Shown here in pieces: positions 1 through 12,462 of a stretch of DNA of 64,000 nucleotides. The stretch's first letter is position 1. Each line of letters starts with the position of its first letter. Position numbers and translations under genes: made by a program. Origin of the DNA: Varroa destructor (lineage: Eukaryota > Arthropoda > Arachnida > Mesostigmata > Varroidae). The stretch covers positions 36,801,877 to 36,865,876 of the forward strand of contig NW_019211454.1 of the NCBI RefSeq assembly GCF_002443255.2, given 5' to 3'. A model generated the notes under the pieces. The model saw only the letters and a list, made by a program, of their open reading frames with translations. It was not told the origin of the DNA and ran no database searches.

Positions 1-577
1 GGTTATTTATACCGCGCTCTGCGATGTTTTTTTGGCAAAATTTCGCAAAGCATTTCGGCTTTTAACGAACAGTGCTCTTCCGGCTGGCTGATTTTCTCTT
101 ATTCTCTTGCAGTGAATGGAATAATTTTCTTTTTCTTTTTCTTATTTTCTTTCTGTCGAGTCCATGTATTTCTCTGTGGGCTGCGAATTGCTTAACAATA
201 ACCAACAATATGTAAGACATATATGAATGGTAGGACGTTTCGGTTGGGGTCGGAAAAGGCTTGCTTACTGATATATGCAGTAGGCTGAGACCATACTGCT
301 CAATGAATTTTTCGATATTCTACAATTTGTTGGTCTAAATTCAGTTACGTCGCATAGTTACTCAAAATGGCAAGCGGGCGCAGGGATCATTCTGTGGTTT
401 GCAGCCTACGAAGCAGAGTTGTCAGTGGCGCTGGCAATTTAATTTAGAATGGAATCGGCCCTCACGCCTTTATGGCTAGGGAAACCTGCGGAAGTGTTTT
501 TGTGAGCATAAATAGCTAACATTGCTCGGGTAGCGTATCTGATTGCTTTGCCTTTTCTATATGTTTTCTACTACGCA
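1..577. other. Non-coding stretch at the window edge
   Basis: No open frame that I can support. A T-rich tract at about 123-155 (runs of T broken by C) could be the decayed A-tail of a minus-strand retrocopy whose body begins at 578. The intervening 420 bases show no recognisable coding, so that link is only a suggestion. Confidence 0.4.
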
Positions 578-1373
578 CTATCCTAGGCTGTTGTTTACGC
601 CATTGAATAAGGCGCCGGGTAAAGCAACGCTGAAGCGGGACAATCCGTGGCCGGGCGCCAATGCCAGCGAGAGTCGCGACAGTTGCTGATGATAGATCGA
701 TAAAGCTTGTCGAACCTCTTCTTGTTTCGTGTCGTAAGCTGGCGCGAGGTTGCGGAAACTATCCTCGGCCCGCTAACCCATTAGCTTGGCCAGTTCCTCA
801 TGGTAGAACCGAGGGATATGGTTGATATCCTGCGGTAGATCGACACCATCCTTTTCCTTGTCATCCTGTTTCTTCTTGCTGAAATTCTGAAGGCTCCTCC
901 TTCATCGGTGTCATAGGCGTGATCATTGCCTGCTGGGCCTCGGAAAAGATCTGAACGATTCGGTCCCCAGCAAGGTCTTCATGACGGAAAGCATCGACCG
1001 GAGTGGACGGCGTATCCTTCAGGCCCGTGCGTAACGCGAGGATCATGACACAGTTCGCACACATTTTTCTGTATGAGTCGTGGCCTTTTTCGGTCAGCTT
1101 ATCCCACGGTTTTGGTTTCGAGAGAAGTTCACTCGCGGTGCCCTGAGACACAGCCAGAACATACTTGGCAAAAAGCCTCTGCCTAATATTATGCACGCTC
1201 AGTAGCTTTGACAGCACGCTTTGACGCATCTAGCAATGTTGTCTGTATTTAGCGCTTCGGACTGTTCCTCGCCGAAACGTCAGCCGGAGCCTGTCATCGT
1301 GTGACTTCGGTGGGGCAGACGGACTTGACTGTTCACACGGAAGAGCCGGCTCTGAGCCTTCCCGTCTGAGCAT
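578..1373 (-). pseudogene. Decayed CUT-domain (Cut/Cux-like) transcription factor copy
   Basis: CUT domains are DNA-binding modules of Cut/Cux, Onecut and SATB-type transcription factors. Read on the minus strand from 1252, the domain starts LNTDNIARCVK, changes frame, then continues as HNIRQRLFAKYVLAVSQGT and ASELLSKPKPWDKLTEKG to about 1062. This is the family core (N-I-x-Q-x-L-F ... V-L-x-x-S-Q-G-T ... S-x-L-L-x-x-P-K-P-W). A Ser/Pro/Glu-rich linker precedes it (about 1364-1290). Downstream it reads to a stop at 861, then shifts frame at about 871 and reads on through a charged, Leu-rich segment to about 578. The damage is two frame changes around the start of the domain, a third after it, and an in-frame TAG at 773-775 inside FYHEELAKLMG*RAEDSFRN. 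No homeodomain is visible in the window. Uninterrupted reading across domain and flanks suggests a processed retrocopy, but a decayed duplicate of a large exon is possible. The CUT call is strong; the subfamily (Cut/Cux over Onecut) is inferred. Confidence 0.82.
1205..1225 (-). repeat. Short direct duplication that breaks the CUT frame
   Basis: On the minus strand the octamer GTCAAAGC occurs at 1225-1218 and again at 1212-1205, a 13-base period, exactly where the CUT reading frame changes. A small tandem duplication (with or without a further short deletion) explains the shift between the first CUT segment and the rest of the domain. Confidence 0.6.
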
Positions 1374-1439
1374 TCAAGAGAACGTCAAGAAGATCTCCTC
1401 CCCCGACACAAACGCCTCAACGTTTTGTTGCCGACTTCC

Positions 1440-3310
1440 GCTGCGCCCTTTAATAAACACACATACACAAACATTAAATCTTTGTGTTATACACAATCTC
1501 TATGTTATACACTGTATGTTATTGAACGGTACGCCAGCGTTTGATTGGTACTAATTGAGATAGGTGTAGCTAGATTTTTGGATACACACAATCAACAGCA
1601 TTTCCATATATTTCACAACAATCTATTAAGTATAGAAATACGATAATTAATGTAAACACAATAATGATTCTACGCATTTAATATCTTTCAAGTACTTTTC
1701 GTTAAAATATTAAATATATTTTTGATGCAATATATTAACAGCAATTATTTTTTCCTCTGTAGAAATGAAACGTTCACTAGAATAATACTCGCATATACAA
1801 AATGTATGGGAGATAGGATAACGCCTAACGTTCTATAGCTACTGTCGTCATCTTGACTTTGTCGTTTATAAGCTTACCATTTTTTTCGGCTTTATCGTGT
1901 GTTTATTTGTTTATTGCTTAGGTCTGATTCGAACCTTCTTATTTTGATATTTTAGTCGTGATATATATAAGTGTTTCACGATTGTATTTGGCAAAATGAA
2001 ATCCATAACGTATATATATATATAAGTCAAAAGCAGGAACTATAGTTCGGACTGATGACTTAACTAGTACTTATGTACAGATACTACACAGAAGTAAATA
2101 ACTATCAAAATCATAAAATGACTTTATATTTTCATTATTGCCGCGTGCGGATATTTGTCGAGGCGTAATAATAAATCATTCTTTTACGTCAAAAAAAAAT
2201 AGGAGCGGGAAACAATGATGCAAAGCTAGCCTGTGCAATTATAATCCAATAATAAGAAATGTGTTTTTTTTATGTATTAAGGATAGTTACACGGAAGAAG
2301 TGACAAAAGACCACGGTCCTATGGTCCAATTAAAGGATTGCATTAGCAGTTATTAGGGCATTTCACTTTGGACTAAGCAAAGCAAACGCGTGCGATCTCT
2401 CTTTCGACCGCTTAACAACGGCTGTTCACTCGTGTTTAACAAGCAATAACATATGCCATTTAGTGTTCGATTGAAGTAGTGATGAATATACTATGAAAGC
2501 CAGTGATGCTTTCGCAATGTCCCATAGTTAAATGGTATAGCCTATAACTATTTGAATATCTATGCGTTTTTCTGGTCAGCTGCGATCTCACGGAGACGAG
2601 TGGGCGGTCTGTTTGCTAGGGGGTGCTGGTATACATAAAAGTAAAGAAAAATCGTCTGATTCGTTTTGCTTCTTCTCTGTTTCGGTCCAAGAGAATGACA
2701 AGAGGTCCCACCATGCGAACGTTAGATAGTGTCGGACGCTCAAGTCACAGGTTTTACGTTCGGCAGTCACACAAACGTTACGGGTGTTCCTGCTTATTGA
2801 ACTAATCATCACTGTTGATTCCTATTTAATAGGTGCTTATACTAAGTGCTCACTACCAAGATTCATTGATGCTGTCGAACGAATTACTTACCATGAAATA
2901 ATGTCACACTGATAATTGTACTGGTAAGCAGAGCGTCTAAATAGAATAGCAGAATGAGAAAGACAACGTATTTTTCCCTTGTGCCTAACAGAGTTTTCAC
3001 GTTACCACTTTTTTAGGCTCCCGCTCCCGCTGTGGTCTACAAGTACCTCACTTTCTCTTGTTTTTGTTGCGGCTATTGCGCGCTGCGTCTTCCGACTCGA
3101 GTTGACGCGAGGCAGCTGTTACCATCAGCTACCGACTAGACAATGACTAAACTTTTTCTAGTATAGCATTGCTGACTCAAATTCATGTCTCAGACTAGTG
3201 CGAAAGTTATTGCCGAACCGGCAGTTTCTTCGCTGCTTGCTTTACCAGCTCCACTTGAAAACTTCGTTTGAGAGCTGACAGCTGTTCGAGAGTACGCACT
3301 TTTGTCGTAT
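1440..3310. other. AT-rich intergenic-like DNA
   Basis: Composition drops sharply to AT-rich at about 1450, marking the edge of the CUT pseudogene. A short (TA)n lies at 2011-2024. A minus-strand match to a Pol III B-box near 1926-1936 lacks an A-box. Overlapping small ORFs at 2.6-2.8 kb have no recognisable similarity and are not supported. Confidence 0.5.
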
Positions 3311-3612
3311 GATTTTACCCGGTTCGGCCGAGGTTACTTGACAACAGCTGTGGGTCATCCGGGCTTCCCGCAGCTACAACAGCAGCGATAAAAACGCTCG
3401 AGATTGTGTATGGATCGAAAGCCGAAGAGCGTGTTCCGTGAAAACAACTCAGCTGTTGATCATCGATGAAGTCGCTTGTTTGATCGCTGATGGACCAGCC
3501 GCAGTAGCGGCAAAACAACTGTGTGTATTTGACAACCATCATTGTCGATTGTACATAATAATGGATTTTGTCAGCAAAAAATGTCGCCAACGCTGAAATG
3601 TATGTATGTTTG

Positions 3613-3628
3613 TTTTTTTTTTTTTTTT
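3613..3628. repeat. Poly-T tract (16 T)
   Basis: Run of 16 T followed by AG. It could be a polypyrimidine tract of a 3' splice site or simply a homopolymer; no convincing exon follows it. Confidence 0.8.
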
Positions 3629-3639
3629 AGCTATATTAG

Positions 3640-6600
3640 ACATTCGAGGGGAAGATTGACATTACTGACATACAAGCCGATATTTGCGGTGTGAACGATG
3701 ATTATACCGATTTGGACGTCTCGTGCAACAGACGGTTCAGCCGCGTTCGAGCCCGCGCGAAATAGAGCCAACGGGGTTAAAGGTGAAACAAACGATTTGG
3801 TGGTCTTAAGTCATTTGTCAAAAATAGGAAAATTTCTGAGAAGCAAACTGCTGCTCTTAGTAACACTTATTAGTCTTCTAAAATGTACATAAGTATAATA
3901 AATTATTTTGTTGGCTAGCGAGAGCAATGCCTGTAGAAACACAGATCTTTTCGAGTTCATTGGTAAAATTCCATCTCGAAACGACTACACATCTATCACT
4001 CACAATTAACCCACCCCATCGACGCTCCTTTTCTTCTGAAGGATATGTCGACATACGTAATATGTATCTCTTTATGCAATACGGATGACAAAGACAATGA
4101 GATACTAGCCAGGTTTATCCACCCCGCGACTACTAGTTTCCAACAGTCATAATATATATATATAATAAGTCGGGTTTTCATATACGCCAAGCTTCCCACT
4201 TGAAAAACGTAATACTATATAGTGCTTCTTCTCGCATTACTAACGGTACCCTGCATTTTCCTGGGGCTGACAGGACAAACAAAAATTTTTCTTTACCGCA
4301 GTGATTCGCTTCTTGTTATCTTGCAGATACTGCAAAACCTACTGGGGTTTAACTGTACAGGAACTGCTCAGGAGTTTGCCTTCACCATTCATCTCTCAGC
4401 AGATCGAAAAGAGACAGATGTATAGAAAAACTGACCAAGGTCAGTCTTATTGCAGCGGCCACTTGCCAAGTTTCCAGCAGACTGATTTCTTAATTTCGTT
4501 GCCAATGGCTATATGTTTGTGCCGTTCAAACCCAGGAGTACGTGGATGTAATCTTTTGGTTTTGTGGCACTTTTAGCTATTACCTTTATGTGGACAGGTC
4601 CTTGGAATCACCTCTTTTTAGTTATAGTACCATTGTGGAACTTGCCCCTATTAAGAGTCTAACCAGAGTGGATCTTGCTGGGGTCCAAGGTTTCTCTAAC
4701 GGACTGGTGAGGTGGTACAGCAAACAGACAAGATGTTATTTCAATCGTAATAATTCGTAAGCTTTTTATTGTCCTTTTACATGGCTATGGATGGGGATAG
4801 GAATCGCAAATCGTCTCAAAATTATTGTTACATCATTTGTGTAGACTTATGTAATTATCGCTTTGCTTTCCTATATGTTCACGCAGAAAAGCCTTGCATA
4901 TCGTATTTGCTCGCATTATTTTTGTATTAGCCTTCGTTCTTTTGATTCCGTTTCATTGTAATAACAATACAACCTCAATGCAAAAGCGCGATCCAACGAT
5001 AGTGGCAAGCGGCCTCAACGTAGGCCATGATGATGGCATACCCCCGTATATGTGTGTAACTGTTCAGAGCATCGATCTAGATAGAACTCGACTGCTCTGT
5101 CGGCTCATGTTTAACTTGGCATCAGTCTAACTGATAACTCCGTCTATAAACCTGCATGTCTGTCTGCCTTACGGTTATGATGGTGGTAGTGCTGCTAGCA
5201 GCCTGACGCACGAAGCGTTGCACCTCATTCTTTCTTTCATTTAGTTCCTTTTTTGTTTGATTATATTTCAACAGCGCCAGTCCACAAAGCTTGTCTTGAA
5301 ATCAGCAGCTAGCGGTAACGCGCTTCAAAATAAGGTCAAAATTCCCAGATGGAACAATGGCTGTTAAGTTGTCCTGAGCGTGATCTTACACATCACACGA
5401 CGGCCTATGTTTGCATCATACAAGTACTGTGGAATCCGTGCTAAGAAAGGTAATAGCGGCTTCGGCAGCAATAGCAGTAATAGCAAAACTGTCAAATAAG
5501 CGCACCTCGAACATAACAACTTTATCTTCGTTGCCTATTAAAGAAGCCAAGCTATATAAGTGAAGAGTAGGTGCTTCTATGAAAGGTTTTTTTTCCTGCA
5601 AGGTGAAGAAAATGCATACTATATACAACCAATAAGACTTTTTTCGGAAATGTAAATACTAGCGAAACGAAAAAATCCATTATTTGCCACGGCAGTTTTG
5701 TTCCGCTGTGTAGGAAGGGGGTTGCAAATTCTATGATGAAATAACTGAACCCATATTCTATGACGTGCGAAAAAGAAATCGGTCAAACTACCGGGTCACT
5801 ACTTCAAAGGCCCATACACAGCGTTCGGAATGCGACGCATAAAACTATAGGACAACGCTAAACCAGCGTCTATTTCGTCCGAGCTAATAAAATCAATTTC
5901 TCACATTTCGCAATTACACAAAGAAGCAATAGGATGCGACATTCACAGATACCGACTATATAAAACAAAGCTTCCTTAAAGTACTAAGCAAATGCGTTAT
6001 ATGTGTATTTTTTAACAAATATTTTCTACTCACATAGTATTCCTGAAAAAATGGCGAATCTATTGGGTTATTTGGATTAGCACTTCCCATATACGGCAAG
6101 TATATGCTTATTCCCTTAGTAACGCATAGATTGGGTAGCCATTTCTCTACCATTTGGACGTAAGGCAGCATTTTATTACTTATATTTTCTACTCTAACAA
6201 ATACGAGACAGAGTGCCTGGTTTGATCTCCTCAGGTCGGTTGATCATGAATGCGTGTCTAACTTTGGCTTGTCATAAAAGCTTTGACCGTCTTTCTAGCT
6301 GAACGGCTTCAAAATCTTCAGGTAATACGAAGTCAGCGTGGTGTCGCACGAAAGCTGAGATTTGGCAGTAGTAAATGTGTCAAGACTGTCCCTCCGCCAG
6401 CAGTCGTTGCATCTGCTGGTGCTCGCAGGTCTTACAGCAATCAAAATCGGTGGTAAAGCGTCAGTTAGCGGTGATTCCTTACTTTTTTCACCACCACCAT
6501 CCTTTATTGTATCCCCTTTTCTGCAAACCTAGTTATAGTATAATTTTAGGCTAGCAGCTCAATCTCGATTGCCTCACCCAGGAGTCGTGCTAAACGGCCA

Positions 6601-7380
6601 TAAAAGGTTCCATTTCCTAGCTACAGACCACTTGTCGCAGGAGAGTTTTTTTCCCATCGCCTGCCGGCTCCGTGGGAAAGCTGCTGACCCAATAAAGACG
6701 ACCTGAAAAGCCAGTATTTTTTTGTGTGTCCAGTAGTAATAACCGTACGACTAACCGTAGCAAGATAGTGCGCATATGTATGCCATCCGCACGTCTGCAA
6801 GCGGTATGTTTCGTTCGTTCAGTGTACGCTCCTCTCTCTTTCGTTCATGTTCTATAGGAAATATCAGGCCTGACTCGTACATCTTCGTTTTCTACCTCGT
6901 TCTGTGCTGCCGTTAGCATTACCTCTAGCCGTCTGGATTAATCGGCCGGCTGTTCCTATACGGGTGATGCAGGTCCTGGCTAGAAGAACAACCTGCGCAT
7001 TGCTGCCACCTCGTCGGGCTCAAGGGCACCTATTCCTGCATGAAGGTTGCTTCTGGCGCAATGCTACTCTGCCATTTTTTAGATTTCCTGATGCGTTTGT
7101 TCCTCCTGTCTAAATCCCGCCACCCTTTTCGATCAGGCCTTGTCAGGCTTCTCACGATTTCTGCCCTACATGCACAAGTGTTCTATCTGTGCAGATCGCT
7201 ATTTACGAAAATGGGCAATCATACACGCTTATAACGCCTCCTCTCTGTCTGTTATTGTTACCCGCCATTTCCGATACTTTCTAGTTGCATCTCTGCCCTT
7301 CGTTGGATAAGTTGTTGTTGCCATCATTCTGCGTAGAACAGAACTAGATCCGGAGCACCTCTCTAGCCGGTGGGTTAGGC
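3640..7380. other. No supported gene
   Basis: Several 60-90 codon open frames occur (for example near 4.2-4.8, 4.9-5.1, 5.4-5.6 and 6.9-7.2 kb). They overlap in different frames, lack recognisable motifs, and are within what chance gives at this base composition. Confidence 0.4.
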
Positions 7381-7394
7381 AAGAGTGTAAAGGG

Positions 7395-7532
7395 GGCACT
7401 AGGCGCTTGGAGACGAGCCAAAATGTCATGTTCCAGGTGGAAGGGGAAGCGTCGAACGCACGAAGGCGACAAGAGCTTGCTGTTGTACAAGAAACACAAT
7501 GGAGTCGGACAGACGAACGTCCTCGTCGATAA
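7395..7532 (+). mobile_element. LINE endonuclease-like fragment
   Basis: A 45-codon plus-strand frame contains RRRQELAVVQETQW. It resembles the region of APE-type endonucleases of non-LTR retrotransposons in which an N-V pair is followed about 20-30 residues later by L-x-x-V-Q-E-T-x-W, as in RTE-like elements. An N-V pair lies 22 residues upstream of the Q-E-T. The E of Q-E-T is a metal-binding residue in that fold. The frame ends at a stop just downstream, and no reverse transcriptase was seen in the next 200 bases before a poly-A run at 7707. If real, it is a small, internally deleted and decayed piece. The match is short, so this remains tentative. Confidence 0.35.
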
Positions 7533-7706
7533 GTAGTCACTGGACATTAACCATAGACTGAGCGGAAAGCCGGACCTAGCCTACCTAAGGAACCTGATTA
7601 ATGGCTAGACCTGTACACAAATGGAAACATTTGTTGGGAAAGCAACTGACTTAAGCAGACTTGCTGACATCGCACCCAAACGGAGCTGTCTTCTCATCTA
7701 ATTATT

Positions 7707-7725
7707 AAAAAAAAAAAAAAAAAAA
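7707..7725 (+). repeat. Poly-A run (19 A)
   Basis: Nineteen consecutive A, followed by an A-rich stretch. It lies about 175 bases downstream of the LINE-like fragment on the same strand and could be the tail of a retrotransposed insert. No AATAAA lies directly upstream. Confidence 0.75.
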
Positions 7726-7729
7726 CAGA

Positions 7730-9085
7730 AGAAAAAAGAAGCGTTAACACAGAACGACCCGTTCTAAGATGTGAACTATTGTACACGTTACGACTTATGA
7801 GAAGAGCGAATGATATGCTAGGTGTTATATTGGAAATAACTGGAATATATATATGGAAATAGTAAAGGAGAAATGAATGTTTGTTACAGAAACCAGTATA
7901 TAATCCCTTTACGTTTACACGACCAGCGATCTGAAAAGAAGGTCCTTGAATGTCCTATTTTGCGTACATAGTTTTTCGCATTTCAAATTGTTATTGGGAT
8001 ATCATACGTCGCAACGGTTCACGAGGATATTTTTATTTCATTATTACGTTCACGAACGTCTCATACATAAATAGTAGAATATTGCATACTGACAAATAAT
8101 GAACCGACACCCTTTTTTGATAAACCACGCCCAATTTAAGTTATAGAAGCAATTACCCCCTTGATCGGCTAAATTTGCCATTATAAGCATTTTAAATTGT
8201 ACGGCCTTCCTATTAAGTGCCTAATTTAGATTCATCATTTATTTTGAGATACATTTAAGGCACTGGCTCATGTTTATTTCTGCTTTTTCCCTTATTAATT
8301 TTCACTATTGGTACGTAAATAAAATTTGCTTTACTACCGCTTTTATGGGCCACTTCCTACCGTACCGTCTTTGCTGGTCGTTCTGGACAACGGAAGCAAA
8401 AGTAGATAAAAAGATAAGCAGCTACGCATTGGTATTAAGATAGAAATATACAGACTAGTAGAGACGTGACTGAGCCAGTCAAGGTAATTCTACAAAGTTG
8501 CACGGACAGGAAGGCCGTAGCCCACTCTAAACAAATCGTAACATGATAGATAAGGCTGGCTTCAAAAGGCAGGTACAATCACACATCCGCTGCTATATAT
8601 GTTCCCACTGTCCCAGCCTTTACGAGGTTACCAACACCCTAGGAAAGGGTTGCTTTGTTCACTAAAGTAACCTACGCACAACTAGGTGATCTAATAATAA
8701 TGATAACCAAATTTCGTTTAGATGATTTTGACAATCAGACAACTGAGCCTATAGATTTGCTGTAGAGGTACAGATGAGTGTTTGTACACTTTGTGAACGT
8801 AAAGCAAAACTCATTATAACCTACTTAGGCGTTTTGACAAGGCCCCGATTTGTTGTCCTCGAATCTTTTTGTATTTCCAATCCAAAATTTTCGACACGTA
8901 GATAGCTTACCCTTGACCGTTTTACTATACAAATTCGGCCGGATCGTAGTCGGGCCAATAACGATTTGAAACGGGGAGCAGTAATGGCTATAATATTTCT
9001 AAAAGCTAAACGTTAACGAAAATAAATAGCGAATGCTCGATACAAATGGCCGCTAGCGTCGAATAAAGGGTGGCGACAGTGACAA
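7730..9085. other. AT-rich non-coding DNA
   Basis: No open frame of note, no repeat beyond short A/T runs. Consistent with intergenic or intronic sequence. Confidence 0.5.
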
Positions 9086-9089
9086 TGGT

Positions 9090-9323
9090 TTAGGAGTTTG
9101 AAAGACGGAAAGGCTCCATATACCTTATTGGCCTGCGTTTCAGTTTGCAAGGTGCGGACACAGCCAGTATTACCGATGCATCGGTAGGGTGAACTAGTAG
9201 ACTGATCGCCTTGTAGCTTTTCACTGGAGTAACTGGCTTCCCGTATCCGAAAAGAGCAGAGAAATCTGCCGCGGGTCTTCCTCTGAACAGATGCTTTGTC
9301 CAGTGTACAAATACGTCTAGCAA
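9090..9323 (-). mobile_element. Possible LTR-retrotransposon RT/RNase H scrap
   Basis: The minus-strand frame includes FSALF...P-V...HPTDAS. In Gypsy-type polyproteins the junction between reverse transcriptase and RNase H reads A-F-x-x-L-K ... P-V-L ... T-D-A-S, and the distance from the F to the D-A-S here (27 residues) equals the usual one. A short Y-Y-F-T-R in another frame just upstream could be a remnant of the preceding Y-Y-R-R-F motif. The peptide is otherwise diverged, with no conserved residues after D-A-S. It may be a chance match. Confidence 0.22.
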
Positions 9324-10273
9324 CGAGTGAAGTAGTAAACGAACACGATGCTAACCCATTTATCTAAGTACCGTATGTTCATGCCAGCTGTGCACAAGAA
9401 GGGTTTTACGATAATGAGGATGGGAAACGTGTTAGACAATTATCAAGTATGTGTATTCGAATATTAAATGTATTATCATACATACAATTGTATGTTTTTA
9501 AAGGGTGAAAATGGAAGTCGGACTGAAATACGATGTTTTACTTAACGCTCTACCTTTCCTTTCCATTGACCGGATGCAGGTTCAGTGCGTATGCTTCGAT
9601 ATGCACTTGTGCAGATCATCTTAATGGAAATGATTTTTTGGTATTTTTCTTCCAAATATCTAGCTGAGCCATAATCTAAGGCCAAACAAGTCTCCGTCTA
9701 AATCAACAGTACCTAAGTCGAGCAAGCTTGTTTGCATAGATAGGCACGTGACGTGAATCTTCATCTTTGTAGAGCGTGTCATATAATTATAAAGGTAAGC
9801 TTTTTGTCCGTGCATTTGCTCCATATTCATAAGCCTCCTCGATCTGTGGAAACGGTTCACCTTTACGCGTAGAAAGCAAAGCAGAATAACTGGAATTGAG
9901 AAAAAAAAAACTACAATTGGTGATTTTTTAGATTCTTTTGAGGCTTAAGTAGAAAGCAGCACACGGCGTTGTGGGTGAAGACATCGTTGCATAGCGTTCG
10001 AGACGGTGAACAAACAGAATTAGCTTTGTACGCAAATTTATTTCCAGAAACGTTGAAGTACTTACTGACTTCAGGGTAAACAGAAGCAAACCTGTTATTG
10101 AGCTTCGAGGCAAAGGCAGGAAAGCACCACCGATGATCATGGCGAGATAGACCTCCAGCATTGGCATCAAATAACAGGATACTTCCATTTGGTCGGTTGC
10201 ATATCGTGAGGATTTTCTTTTGACTTGCGGCGCTTTTTTTTAGGAAGCGAATCAGAGTTACTTGTTGACTTGG

Positions 10274-10552
10274 CTAGATTAATGGTAGTCGCGGAACTGG
10301 CGAGCGAAGGCTGACAAGGTTTTTCGCTTCGTGCTGCACGACTGCCGAACCATTGTCTGACCGAATGCTCCTGGATGAAAATAGCTTACGCAGCCAACTT
10401 GAATCTCCAACATTTAACCCCTTCTTGCCCTTTCGAACTATACCACTGGCTGTCGAGGGCTTTGCACATCCAGTGCATCTATATAGAATACCTTCATGAC
10501 TAAAATGAACAAACTTTGATCTCAGCAGTACGAATACTTTACGAATTTGCAT
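10274..10552 (-). mobile_element. Possible integrase-like scrap
   Basis: A 92-codon minus-strand frame contains LRKLFSSRSIRSDNG, followed by a Glu five residues after the Gly. Retroviral-type integrases carry a similar (S/T)-D-N-G around the second catalytic Asp, preceded by a helix ending in R-x-x-x-x-I. No first Asp region or zinc-binding H-H-C-C array is evident. It lies on the same strand as, but upstream of, the RT-like scrap at 9.1 kb, an order not expected for Gypsy elements. Treat as a weak lead. Confidence 0.18.
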
Positions 10553-10559
10553 ACCACTA

Positions 10560-12450
10560 CATTTTCTTAATATGCCTTGCCATCTCCCGCCTGTCAGGAT
10601 AACATATTCGTGCGGTAGGCAGGTTTACCTTCGTAAGAGCTCGAACTTTCTCAGCCTTAACCTTCTTACCAGTACCATTCAGGTACGTGGCACGGACCCC
10701 GTAGCATGCAAACATTCCGTCAGAGGTAGCACCGATCGGCCAAACAGCCGAGTTTAACCGGTGTAGCGCTAGGGCGCTGTAGTGGACGTCCTCGGAACGC
10801 TCCGCCGATCGCCTTAGCTTCCTAGCCCTCGATTAGTGTACAACGAAAACTTAGAAATAACTCTGAATTTTGACACGTGCTGGTATTCGATAATCCATAT
10901 ATCAGAGTGGATCCGTAAACGCTTAAAGTCAATGCCGAAAGAGCGAGAGAAACTATGACGGCTTTTTTGGCAATGTACCAGTGTCGTACATAGATGAATG
11001 GCAGATATGGTCGTGATGGGCAGAATTTGGTTTCGGGTGTTATATGCTTAGCTTGACGCATTTATTCTCCTTTTACATCCACTTTGAGTTAGTAAATGAT
11101 AGATCTGTTCGTTTCGAGAGAACATTCTCTGCAATCTCCACATACAAATGCCAAAGTTGCTTAAATGCACGCAGTTTCTTTCATACAAAACCCGCAGGAA
11201 TTTTCCTTGGAGTTGAATCTTCGCAGCGGAAACGCCACAGCGGCCTCGTTTGGGCAAAATTTGTATGTCTGGGCGTGCTTGATCGTCTGTCTACACAAAC
11301 CTACGTTTTAGTCAGGGTCTTTAGGTCGAAGTATTTGAACCCCAGCCTGTCTTCATAACGATAATATATACACCCGCAGGTAAATCTAATGGAGGAGACA
11401 TGTGTATGTTGGGTAGGCAGTGACATGATCTGACATCTGGTGCCATGCGCTGATCTTTTGGTGTCACATACAGAAGACTTGGTGACGACGTGGCGCCATA
11501 GGCGACTATACTGTATATACGCCCTTTGCATGTCGTCTGCTGTTGTGTCGATTTAAAGGAGCATCATGGAATATTCTTTCTAAATAAATTACGGCTGCTT
11601 TCGAAAATCGTAGCATGAATATGGTCTTCAACAGTTCAATACGTGCTTCCTAGATCCTAAAAGTGTGCGTATGGATTTTCTATGAAGAATAGTTTATTTT
11701 AGCTGATATTGATCACGACCCGTTTGCTAAAGTTGCAGTGGCAATCGATTACTTTAGGAGCTGTTCACCGAAATCGCGAAGATCGCACTATATGTTATCC
11801 GGAACCTAACCGGGATCAGCTCGCTTCAGGCAAGCTATAATGCATCGAAGGAAGGCATTTGTACGAAGATAAATGCAATATACAAACAAGGGACACTTAC
11901 AGTTGTATAGAATTATAAGATTCATCAGAGTGTTTAAAATGGTTTTCAGTAATTGTTGAATTTATAGTTTGTTTTTTTTATCGAAAAACTCTGTCGGAAC
12001 ATAGTATCGTTATGAATTACTTGTTAACGAGTACTTAACAAAATTCTAAATATGTCTCTTTCAGATTATAACTTTTGGGCTAGAATCATATCGGCATTTT
12101 CTTCTACAATGCAACAACACTAATTCAAACAAATTTCATTCAATATAATTGACAGTTTGTCAATATCTTTAGAAAATGGTTACGGGTATTTATGACAGAC
12201 ATATGCTTTGCAGGCATATCTCACACTCAGGCGAGCTGTGAAGGCCACGAGGCAGATGATTATTGACCAACGACCTAGTTACCAAAGGGGTCCAACTAAC
12301 TCAAAGGAACATCACGCGGCCACCACAAGCTAAAGAATCTCGTTCGGCTTCCCGATATGTAACGAGTGTCAGCTCTGTGTACATGTTACGCAGGAGGTAG
12401 AGAACCAGCAAAATAGGTATTCATTGATGGATTACAAAGGATACACAGTC
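10560..12450. other. No supported gene
   Basis: Small overlapping frames only (10.57-10.76, 10.82-11.53 kb), without recognisable motifs. AT-rich from 11.55 to 12.2 kb. Confidence 0.4.
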
Positions 12451-12462
12451 TCGTAGAAAGGT

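Noticed and set aside
1921..1936. Minus-strand B-box-like GGTTCGAATCAGACC
   Set aside because: No A-box at the right distance and no cloverleaf; not a tRNA or SINE head.
3315..3590. 91-codon minus-strand frame with mixed, protein-like reading
   Set aside because: No recognisable motif, no good splice sites or start context; one of many frames of this size expected by chance.
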